Assembly: GCA_963807225.1 (NCBI GenBank)
Contig: CAWEAD010000007.1
Coordinates: forward strand, 248,001 to 312,000
Direction of reading: 5' to 3'
Length of the DNA stretch: 64,000 nt
DNA from: JAGVGT01 sp963807225
Lineage (GTDB): Bacteria; Desulfobacterota; Desulfobulbia; Desulfobulbales; JAGXFP01
Shown one piece after another: positions 57,392 to 64,000 of the stretch. Below the pieces are notes generated by a model. The model was given only the letters and a program-made list of their open reading frames with translations. It did no database searches and had not been told where the DNA came from. Each line of letters starts with the position of its first letter. The stretch's first letter is position 1. The translations under genes were made by a program, and so were the position numbers.

Positions 57392-58146
57392 CCATCGAGC
57401 TTAACCTGCGGATCTGGCGTCAGGCCGGCCCCGAAGGGCCCGGTGGCTTTAAGTCCTACCGTTCGGGGCCGATCTCCACCGACATCTCCTTCCTGGAAAT
57501 GCTCGATATCCTGAACGAACGACTGGCCCTGGCCGGCGAGGAGCCGGTGGCCTTTGACCACGATTGCCGGGAAGGGATCTGTGGTGCCTGCGGCGCGGTA
57601 GTTAACGGCATTCCGCACGGCCCGGTCAAGAAAACCACCCTCTGCCAACTGCACATGCGTCATTTCCATGATGGCGACACCCTGGTCATCGAGCCCTTTC
57701 GGGCCCGCGCCTTCCGGCTCGAAAAAGACCTGATCGTCGACCGCGGTCCGCTTGATAAAATCATCCAGGCCGGCGGCTTCATCTCGGTCAATACCGGCTC
57801 GGCCCCGGAAGCCAACACGATCCCGGTTCCCCGCAGGGCGGCCGAAGAGGCCATGAGCAGCGCCGAATGTATCGGCTGCGGCGCCTGCGTCGCGGCCTGC
57901 CCGCATGGAGCCGCCATGCTCTTTACCGGCGCCAAGGTGTCGCAGCTGGCCCTGTTGCCCCAGGGGCAGCCGGAACGGTCGCGCCGGGCCCTGGCCCTGG
58001 TCCGAACCATGGACGGACTGGGTTTCGGCAACTGCGGCAATGAACGGGAATGCGAGGCGGTCTGCCCCAAGGGTATTTCGATCAGCAACATCGCCCGCCT
58101 GAACCGTGAGTTCCTGCGGGCTTCGTTTGTTTCGGAGGAGGAATAA
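57388..58146 (+). CDS. sdhB: Succinate dehydrogenase/fumarate reductase iron-sulfur subunit
   Basis: 252 residues. The 2Fe-2S ligands are in CREGICGACGAVVNG with a distal Cys in TTLCQLHM. The second half has CIGCGACVAACPHGA and NERECEAVCPKGI for the 4Fe-4S and 3Fe-4S clusters. It passes electrons from SdhA to the membrane subunit SdhC. It overlaps sdhA by 4 bp. A G-C-rich hairpin with arms GGCAGCC and GGCTGCC lies 60-90 bp downstream without a T run. Confidence 0.95.
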
Positions 58147-58385
58147 CTGCAGGACTGCGAGAAACCGACTTTCGACGTCCTGCGAATAGAATTCAAGAAT
58201 CCGGCAGCCGATTGACCGGATCTGGGGAGTTGGCTGCCGCTCAGGCTGATGGACCCGATAAGCCCAGGTGCTCCGCGACCGGTCATTAAACCGATACCAA
58301 AGCAAAGACCGGCGGAGGGACGGATTTTATTGCGCTGGCAAAATTAATCTGTCCCCCATAATTTCTGCCCGGCGGCCGATCTATC

Positions 58386-59084
58386 TCACTGCAGGAAGCA
58401 GCTGCCGTCCCGGACTTCGATGGTCCGCCTGGTGTAACGGCAGCTTTCCGGATTGTGGGTGACCATGATGATGGTCTGCCCTTCCCGGTTCAGTTCCTGG
58501 AGCAGCGCCATGATCTCTTCCGAGGTGTGGCTGTCCAGGTTGCCGGTGGGCTCGTCGGCCAGCAGAATCGGCGGATGGTTGACGATGGCCCGGGCGATTG
58601 CGACCCGTTCCTGTTCCCCGCCGGAAAGCTGATCCGGCAACCGGTCGCCCTTGCCGGCCAATCCCACCCGATCCAACACCGCCCGGGCCATCTTATCCTG
58701 CCTGCCCGCCTTGATGCCGGTGATGGCCATGGGCAGCTTGATGTTTTCCAGCACGGTCAGATAGGGGATGAGCTGGAAAGATTGGAAGATGATGCCGATG
58801 TACTCGCTGCGGAAGTCGGCCCGCTGCTCGCTGCTCAGATTATAGAGATCCAGGGCGTCGACCACCAACTGCCCGCGGCTGGGATGATTGAGCCCGCCCA
58901 TGATCGACAGCAGGGTCGATTTGCCCGAGCCCGACTGCCCCATGATCGAGACGAACTCACCGTCGTCGATGAAGAAGTCCATACCCTTGATGGCCTGAAC
59001 CGTGGTATCGCCGCTCTGGTAATCCTTGCCGATATTGCGCACCTCGATGAGGTGGTTAACGTTGTCCACTTGCGCTGTTGCCAT
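58386..59084 (-). CDS. ABC transporter ATP-binding protein (MacB/LolD family)
   Basis: 232 residues. Walker A GQSGSGKST (49-57), signature LSGGEQERVAIARA, Walker B ILLADEPTGNLDS and the H-loop MVTHNPE are complete; the NLDS block is typical of the MacB/LolD group that works with FtsX-type permeases. It powers export or periplasmic work by the permease encoded upstream (59253-60407). AAGGAG precedes the ATG. Palindromic element B lies between the two genes of the pair. Confidence 0.93.
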   Translation of the reverse strand: MATAQVDNVNHLIEVRNIGKDYQSGDTTVQAIKGMDFFIDDGEFVSIMGQSGSGKSTLLSIMGGLNHPSRGQLVVDALDLYNLSSEQRADFRSEYIGIIFQSFQLIPYLTVLENIKLPMAITGIKAGRQDKMARAVLDRVGLAGKGDRLPDQLSGGEQERVAIARAIVNHPPILLADEPTGNLDSHTSEEIMALLQELNREGQTIIMVTHNPESCRYTRRTIEVRDGSCFLQ

Positions 59085-59117
59085 GTTGTTTAACTCCTTT
59101 TCCTTCCTTATCTCTCA

Positions 59118-59267
59118 CTGCGTACCCTGTAAGCGGTTACAGGTGTTGCAGATGCGAGGCAGAGGCGGGTTCGCTATACTCTGGTATGCGAACCCGCCGA
59201 TAATCCCCCGCGAGGGGGGATAAACTCAGCGGCTGCGGTGCCATATGATCGCTTACAGGGCACGCAG
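59118..59267. repeat. Palindromic element B overlapping the permease stop codon
   Basis: Left arm 59118-59137 (CTGCGTACCCTGTAAGCGGT) and right arm 59248-59267 are inverted copies with two mismatches. The right arm contains the last codons and the stop (59253-59255) of the permease gene, so the left arm is an inverted duplicate of the gene's end. The core has a palindrome around TTCGCTATACTCTGGTATGC and a GCAGATGCGAGGCAG stretch related to elements A and C. Confidence 0.65.
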
Positions 59268-60407
59268 GGCCTCGGAGGGATCCAGCCTGCTTGCCTTCAA
59301 AGCCGGATAGAGACTGGCCAGCAGGCTAAGGGAGATCGACAACAGGATCGACACCCCGCCCAGGGTCAGATTGAAGCCGGCGAAGGAACCGTCCTTGATG
59401 ACCAGGGGCATTACCCCCCAGGCCGCCAGGTTGCCGCCCAGATAACCGATCAGCCCGCCGACCAGGCCGACCAGCATGGCCTCCAGCAGGATAATCTGCA
59501 TCACGTGACCGCGCCGGAAACCGATGGCCCGGAAGATCCCGATTTCGCGGGTCCGCTCGTTGACCGAGCCCATCATGGTGATAAAGACCAGCAGCGAGCC
59601 GATAAAGACCACCAGCACGGCGATGCCGTAACTGAAAGACTTGAAGACTTCGATGGACTGCATCTTCGACATCACCGCCTGGGTCATGGCGGTAACCTTG
59701 GCCTCGGGAAACTTGCCGGCGATCTGCAGCACCATATCGGAAATCGGGCAGCCCCGGCAGAAGGCGGCAATCTCCACCAGGGAGATCTTGCCCTCCTTAC
59801 CCAGTACCTGCTGGATCTCGGCCAGATTGCCTACGATGATACCGTCCTCGGAGCCGCCGGTCGGGGCCAGAATCGCCGCCACCTTGAACTCACGCCCATG
59901 GATATCGACCCGGTCGCCGATCTTCAGTCCCAGGCCGGCCGCGGCTTCGGAACCCAGCAGCACCTCATGCGCCTTGGGGGTCTCGCCCTTCACCTGCCAC
60001 CAGGTTTTAAGGGCCAGCTGATCCTCCATATTGGTGCCCATCAGCAGAACCTTGCGACCGTTGACCTCGGCCGGCCCCAGGACCTCGGGCACCACTGCGC
60101 CGAGATTCTTGTTGTTTTCGATCTCCCGGATCAGGTGTAGCCGCGACTCGTCCAGCTCGATGGTTTCGTAATTGACCCCGCCCACCGTGATGCCGCCGTA
60201 GCTCAAGGTGAGATTCTCGGTCTTCGGGACCATGACGATGTTGGCGCCGAACTGGTCCAGCCGGTCCTCGATGTCGCGGGACATCGATTCGGTGATCGAG
60301 AGCAGGGTGACGATGGTGGCGATGCCGATGAACAGCCCCAGCACCAGGAAGATCATCTTGCCCTTGCGGCGCTTGAGGTTGTTGAAGGATATATTATGGA
60401 GTTTCAA
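59253..60407 (-). CDS. FtsX/MacB-type ABC transporter permease with CxxC in periplasmic domain
   Basis: 384 residues, TTG start at 60407 with GGAGG seven bases upstream, overlapping the preceding gene by 14 bp. One N-terminal helix (MIFLVLGLFIGIATIVTLLS), a periplasmic domain (about 45-250) and three C-terminal helices with the FtsX motif (TREIGIFRAIGFRRGHVMQI) fit MacB/LolE-type permeases. The periplasmic domain contains AAFCRGCPISD, a CxxC pair unusual for MacB. Together with the HMA proteins upstream it suggests metal- or thiol-related export; substrate unknown. Confidence 0.85.
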   Translation of the reverse strand: MKLHNISFNNLKRRKGKMIFLVLGLFIGIATIVTLLSITESMSRDIEDRLDQFGANIVMVPKTENLTLSYGGITVGGVNYETIELDESRLHLIREIENNKNLGAVVPEVLGPAEVNGRKVLLMGTNMEDQLALKTWWQVKGETPKAHEVLLGSEAAAGLGLKIGDRVDIHGREFKVAAILAPTGGSEDGIIVGNLAEIQQVLGKEGKISLVEIAAFCRGCPISDMVLQIAGKFPEAKVTAMTQAVMSKMQSIEVFKSFSYGIAVLVVFIGSLLVFITMMGSVNERTREIGIFRAIGFRRGHVMQIILLEAMLVGLVGGLIGYLGGNLAAWGVMPLVIKDGSFAGFNLTLGGVSILLSISLSLLASLYPALKASRLDPSEALRAL

Positions 60408-60831
60408 AGGAACCCTCCTTCTTGAGAATGGTCCGTCGTTGCCGGTGACTCATGCGGTTCAGGAGTTCCGCCGCCAGCCCGTCCCGGTTGAAGACCGACT
60501 GAAGATTGTCGGTGTCGGTCATGTTGCGGTCGAAGGTGACCACCAGCCGGGTGTCGTGGTTGTCGGCCACCACGGTCCGCACCCCGTGCAGCCCGTTGAT
60601 TTCCTTGACCACTTCCGGGGACCAGGCCCCGGTGTCGGCCAGCTTGTAGATGGCGTCATCCAGGTTTCTGGTCGAAAAATAGTCGACCGCCCGGGGCAGG
60701 CCGATCGCCCCCAGACCAATGATAATGATCGCGGCAACCAGGGCGGCGGCGGAGCCGAAACTCAAACCCCGCTTCCGTACTCCCAGTACTTTCTCGCGCT
60801 TGACCCGATATTTTTCCAGATCGTATGGCAT
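60394..60831 (-). CDS. Single-pass membrane protein of the HMA/ABC operon
   Basis: 145 residues from the ATG at 60831 (GGGAG upstream). A membrane segment lies near residues 27-48 (SAAALVAAIIIIGLGAIG). The periplasmic part (VKEINGLHGVRTVVADNHDT, RLVVTFDRNMTD) has the beta-alpha-beta-beta-alpha-beta rhythm of HMA domains but without the Cys pair. Unknown family. It overlaps the start of the permease gene, and lies between the HMA genes and the ABC genes, so it is likely part of the same complex. Confidence 0.6.
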   Translation of the reverse strand: MPYDLEKYRVKREKVLGVRKRGLSFGSAAALVAAIIIIGLGAIGLPRAVDYFSTRNLDDAIYKLADTGAWSPEVVKEINGLHGVRTVVADNHDTRLVVTFDRNMTDTDNLQSVFNRDGLAAELLNRMSHRQRRTILKKEGSFETP

Positions 60832-60897
60832 CAATCTCCCATCCAGCATGTTTTTACTCTGAACCCGGGTGGAGCCCGGATCTTCCAACACTCTAGT

Positions 60898-61044
60898 TAG
60901 TGTCCATCCGGAAACGGTCTTTTAGCCCGATACCTGCGTTGCTCCGTTGCCGAAAAATGCTCACGTACCCGACGTACGCTCCGCTTTTTCGCCGCTCTCG
61001 CGCCTTGGTCTCGAACAAAAATCCTCGTTTCCGGATGGACACTA
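60898..61044. repeat. Palindromic element C abutting a stop codon
   Basis: Arms TAGTGTCCATCCGGAAACG (60898-60916) and its perfect complement (61026-61044), 19 bp each. The right arm ends in CTA (61042-61044), the stop codon of the second HMA gene. The core has a palindrome around CACGTACCCGACGTACGC and a GCGCCTTGGTCTCG stretch related to elements A and B. Confidence 0.68.
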
Positions 61045-61512
61045 GTTACGCCCCATGCGCATGAAACGGCGGCGCAGTTCGCGCCAGGAATCGGCCACCG
61101 GATTTGAGCCTCCCAGGTTGCAGCAACCCGGCCCGGAACCAAATCCCGAATCACGCCGGAACAACCGGGCCTCCCGACGGGGCAGGGCCTGGATCTCCAC
61201 CACCCGGGCGGGATAACCGCAGGCGGTAACCGCTTTAGCCACCGCCACCGGGGTCACCTCAAGATCGTGGTCAACCGTCACCCGGCCGGCCGCAAAATCG
61301 GCGGTCAGCCCCAGAATCCCGGGAATCTTCCGCAGTTCGGCGTCGATCACCCTAAGACAGGCGCCGCAGCTGAGTTTCTCCACTTTCAAGGTAGTCCGAC
61401 CTATTCTAGCGCCCGGTTCCCCGGCCAGTGAAGTCATGGCGGGCCAGAAGAGCAACAACGAAAGAACCATCGCCCACCATGAATACCTGCGTATGCCAAA
61501 CTTTTTTCTCAT
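61042..61512 (-). CDS. Exported heavy-metal-associated (HMA) domain protein 2
   Basis: 156 residues from the ATG at 61512. A hydrophobic segment (WWAMVLSLLLFWPAMTSLAG) is a signal peptide or anchor. The HMA domain has LKVEKLSCGACLRVIDAELR with the C-x-x-C of MerP/Atx1-type domains, and KIPGILGLTADFAAGRVTVDHD. The C-terminal tail has a GPGCC pair. It probably binds a soft metal in the periplasm. It follows the first HMA gene by about 30 bp. Confidence 0.8.
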   Translation of the reverse strand: MRKKFGIRRYSWWAMVLSLLLFWPAMTSLAGEPGARIGRTTLKVEKLSCGACLRVIDAELRKIPGILGLTADFAAGRVTVDHDLEVTPVAVAKAVTACGYPARVVEIQALPRREARLFRRDSGFGSGPGCCNLGGSNPVADSWRELRRRFMRMGRN

Positions 61513-61540
61513 ATCCATGCCTTTATAACGCCTGGAATCC

Positions 61541-61975
61541 TCACCCCTGGCCGGGAGGCTGAGCAGGGAATGCACAACCGCCGGAACCGCAACCTCTCCC
61601 GCAGCCGTATCCACCCGCACCGGCGGGACCGGCAAGCGGCGCCCCGGCAATACCCGCTGCGGCCACCCGCGCCGGATAACCGACCTGGGTGACCAGTTCC
61701 GCCAACCGTTCGCCGGAAAGTTCAGCGGTATGCTTGACGGTAACCAAGCCAGTGGCCAGATCGGCGGTCATTCCTACCGTGCCCGGATACTTACGCAATT
61801 CACTTTCGATGGTTTGCAGGCAGGAACCGCAAGACAGGTTCGATACCTGCAAGGTGGTTTCACTGACGTCACCGGCGGCGATCCGCCGATTGCCGGCTAC
61901 CACGAAGGTAATACTCAGGGCGACCAGAATCGCCGCAACTCCGGAAATTACACCAATCATTGCCTTGCTTTTCAT
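61541..61975 (-). CDS. Exported heavy-metal-associated (HMA) domain protein 1
   Basis: 144 residues. An N-terminal membrane anchor or signal (IGVISGVAAILVALSITFVV) precedes an HMA domain with C49 and C52 in LQVSNLSCGSCLQTIESELR, then GTVGMTADLATGLVTVKHTA. The tail is Gly/Cys-rich (GYGCGRGCGSGGCAF), a possible second metal site. It opens the minus-strand HMA/ABC operon. AAGGAG lies before the ATG. A 30-bp imperfect palindrome lies about 190 bp upstream (62164-62193). Confidence 0.82.
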   Translation of the reverse strand: MKSKAMIGVISGVAAILVALSITFVVAGNRRIAAGDVSETTLQVSNLSCGSCLQTIESELRKYPGTVGMTADLATGLVTVKHTAELSGERLAELVTQVGYPARVAAAGIAGAPLAGPAGAGGYGCGRGCGSGGCAFPAQPPGQG

Positions 61976-62527
61976 TCCTCTCCTTACCCCTTTGAATAAT
62001 CTTGATTAGTTCGCCACGTAATCCGCCATTTCAAAAATCATCTTCCCTTCCTAACCTGAGCACGATCCGTGCCAGTCATTACCGGTATTGCTTTGCCGCC
62101 GGGAGACTAGCATCACTGAGAATACGACCGATACAATCACCCGTCATTGCCTGATCCTCTCAAGAATATTCTTTACCAAAATGGTGAATATTCTACAGCT
62201 TTAAAACATGGGCATAAGCGACAAAGCATTTACAGGACCGGGCGCCAATGGTATCCGACCTTGGATCACGTTTTTGAGGTTCAGCGATAGAATAGCCGGT
62301 GCCGATCCTTGAGATCGGCAAAGCCATGCCTTTATACCGTTTAAGGTCGGCAAACAACTGCTGCCGGTATAAGGAATAGCTACCATCCGCACTGACAATC
62401 AGTTATTATTATCTCGTTTGCCAAATACAAAAATAGAATGCCGGGTTTCAGCGCTTTGGCGGGCAAAACCACCATCGCCTGATAAATTATCGGCTGGATT
62501 TTTCTACCAGAAAATTTAAGGCTACCG
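61976..62527. other. Divergent intergenic region with candidate operator
   Basis: 552 bp between the HMA operon and the histidine kinase gene. Apart from the palindrome at 62164-62193 no feature is supported; a 65-codon minus-strand frame at 62201-62398 has no convincing start or family. Confidence 0.5.
62164..62193. promoter_or_regulatory. Candidate operator: paired GAATATTC palindromes
   Basis: GAATATTC occurs at 62164-62171 and 62186-62193, centres 22 bp apart (two helical turns). Between them lies ACCA-AAA-TGGT, so the 30 bp form an imperfect inverted repeat. It may bind a dimeric regulator of the HMA/ABC operon or of the histidine kinase gene. Confidence 0.45.
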
Positions 62528-64000
62528 ATGGGAAAATGGAATCATAGCAGAAATTTACTGGTCAATCTGTCGCTCAACTGGAAATTCACCCTGATTGTCT
62601 TATTGCCGCTCTTGCTGATGGGGATCGTCACTATCCTGACTATTGAAAAGAGCCTTTCGCGCCACTTCCATCAAGAGTTATTGGAAGATGCATACGCCAT
62701 AGGTGACACACTGGCCGCCGACACTTCCTACCATTTGCTGGAAAACGACCGGAAGGGGGTTCGAAACCTGCTCGAAAACGCAGTCAGCATGGAAAAAGAG
62801 CTGATTTACATCTACGTGACCGGACCTGACCACAAGCTGATCGCTGAGACTTTCCCCCGCGGAATCCCCGCCTCCAGCCTGAAAGGCAACCAGACCTCTC
62901 AGCTTCCCGAAAGCGCCCGGAAAACCCTGCCGCCAAAAGGAGGCGACTTCCAGGAAATCACCATCCCCTTGCGCGGCGGCAAACTTGGCGATATTCACGT
63001 AGGATTTTCCGAAGCCTCCTTCCAGGATCAGATCAGTCAGGCCAGAAACGAGGTGATCTACATCACCCTGTTTATCTCCATTCCAGGCCTGGCCGCCCTG
63101 CTGATCCTGATTCGCCTGATTACCAGACCCCTGGCCAATCTAACCCGGGCCGCCGACCAGATCAGCCAGGGCCAGCTTGAGGTGAGACTATCCACCAGTG
63201 GCGATGAATTCGGCCAGCTGGCCATAGCCTTCAACCACATGGCCGAAAAATTAAGCAATCAGCTGAACCGGCGGGAAGAAGCGGAAAAAAACCTGAGGGA
63301 AAAAGAATATCTCTACCGCACCCTGGTTGATAATATCGACCTTGGCGTCATCATGATCGATAAAGACTTCCAGGTGCTCCTGGTCAATGCGGGACTGGGG
63401 CGGCTTTTCAACCTGGCTCCCGAAGAATTCATCGGCAGGAAATGCTACGAGATCTTCGGGAAACACGATAAAAATTGTAGCCACTGTCCGGGATCCAAGG
63501 CCATGCAACTCGGTCGGGCCGAAGAGGCCGAAAACGGAGCCGACCTTGACGATGGCACTCATCTGCAGGTCCAGATCAAGGCCTTCCCGATCCGGGATGA
63601 CCGCCGGGAAGTCAACGGATGCATCGAAATCATCAGCGACATCTCCACCCGGAAGCAGATGGAAGACGAGATGCAGCGGATCAAAAACCTCGAGACCATC
63701 GGACAGCTGGCTGGTGGTTTGGCCCACGACTTCAACAACCTGCTGACCGCCCTGATCGGCAACATCGAACTGGCCAAGGCCTCGATCCCCCAAGACAATA
63801 GTGCCCGTCCCCGGCTTGAGGCGGCGGAAAGCGCCTGCGACCAGGCACGCCGGCTGACCAATCAGCTCCTGACCTTCGCCAAAGGCGGCATGCCGGTGAA
63901 GAAGATAACCCGGCTGCCGGAACTAATGAATGAAGCTAGTCACTTCACCTTGAGCGGGACCAATTTGCATTATGTGCTGAACGCCCCGGACCAGATCTGG
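62528..64000 (+). CDS. Membrane-bound sensor histidine kinase, N-terminal part
   Basis: Open to the window edge for 491 codons. A first helix (FTLIVLLPLLLMGIVTIL) is followed by a periplasmic sensor region (about 40-160), a second helix (YITLFISIPGLAALLILIRL), a HAMP domain (TRPLANLTRAADQISQ), a PAS domain, and HisKA with the phosphorylated H400 in GLAHDFNNLL. The PAS domain contains C317 and C320 (NCSHCPGS), a CxxC often seen in redox- or heme-related PAS domains of this group. The ATPase domain lies past the window. Stimulus unknown. Confidence 0.9.
   Translation, partial: MGKWNHSRNLLVNLSLNWKFTLIVLLPLLLMGIVTILTIEKSLSRHFHQELLEDAYAIGDTLAADTSYHLLENDRKGVRNLLENAVSMEKELIYIYVTGPDHKLIAETFPRGIPASSLKGNQTSQLPESARKTLPPKGGDFQEITIPLRGGKLGDIHVGFSEASFQDQISQARNEVIYITLFISIPGLAALLILIRLITRPLANLTRAADQISQGQLEVRLSTSGDEFGQLAIAFNHMAEKLSNQLNRREEAEKNLREKEYLYRTLVDNIDLGVIMIDKDFQVLLVNAGLGRLFNLAPEEFIGRKCYEIFGKHDKNCSHCPGSKAMQLGRAEEAENGADLDDGTHLQVQIKAFPIRDDRREVNGCIEIISDISTRKQMEDEMQRIKNLETIGQLAGGLAHDFNNLLTALIGNIELAKASIPQDNSARPRLEAAESACDQARRLTNQLLTFAKGGMPVKKITRLPELMNEASHFTLSGTNLHYVLNAPDQIW

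Noticed and set aside
62201..62398. 65-codon minus-strand ORF upstream of the HMA operon
   Set aside because: No ribosome-binding site, no family resemblance, and atypical composition.

Overview
The window reads as a chromosomal segment of a Gram-negative, anaerobic or facultative Desulfobacterota-type bacterium (former Deltaproteobacteria); the genus cannot be fixed from the sequence alone. Evidence: lipopolysaccharide genes (WaaA, LpxR-like), a four-subunit 2-oxoacid:ferredoxin oxidoreductase next to a non-classical succinate dehydrogenase/fumarate reductase, a C-type Lon-like protease, and a candidate selenoprotein. Most genes are GC-rich. A few AT-richer genes (methyltransferase at 26 kb, repeat lipoprotein at 44 kb) look acquired.

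Layout. 1-5.7 kb: partial waaA, rsmE, murJ, an EF-G paralogue coupled to a MogA-type gene. 5.9-10.5 kb: purM, a zinc-ribbon protein, tRNA-His(GTG), a zinc-ribbon ORF split by an in-frame TGA, umuDC and a 59-residue membrane protein. 10.7-15.6 kb: two lipoproteins, a nitroreductase, recQ. 15.7-24.3 kb: ClC-CBS channel, dGTPase-like HD protein, a divergent ATP-PEP carboxykinase homologue, a P-type H+-ATPase, a YhdH/AcuI-type reductase. 24.4-30.7 kb: frameshifted class II aldolase, methyltransferase, remnants, a eukaryote-type HisH-HisF fusion followed by a degenerate copy of its own 3' end, an AMIN-domain protein. 30.7-43.3 kb: envelope and stress genes (DsbC-like, TM2, DUF5661, DUF1003, LonC-like, Hsp20, LpxR-like, YihY, MprF, DUF4395). 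43.4-49.0 kb: 31-residue-repeat lipoprotein, NADP-type glutamate dehydrogenase overlapping a receiver/PEP-synthase-like fusion. 49.3-54.6 kb: conserved hypothetical, MerT-like candidate selenoprotein, korDABC (korA and korB full of single-base indels), radical-SAM protein. 54.8-58.1 kb: sdhCAB. 58.4-62.0 kb: a minus-strand operon of two heavy-metal-associated (HMA) proteins, a one-TM protein, an FtsX-type permease and an ATPase. 62.5 kb to the end: partial sensor histidine kinase.

Central metabolism (Kor, Sdh/Frd, GdhA, PEP-synthase-like, PckA-like, aldolase) points to a ferredoxin-linked TCA segment feeding glutamate and gluconeogenesis. The most notable observations are: a MerT-like protein whose Cys-Cys motif reads Cys-TGA with a SECIS-like hairpin just downstream; a family of palindromic elements (about 122, 147 and 150 bp) with a related core but element-specific arms, two of them overlapping a gene's stop codon; a yeast HIS7-like fusion with a decayed partial duplicate; and an HMA/ABC export operon whose permease carries its own CxxC. 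The indels in korA, korB and fba may be sequence errors, so those loci need raw-read confirmation.
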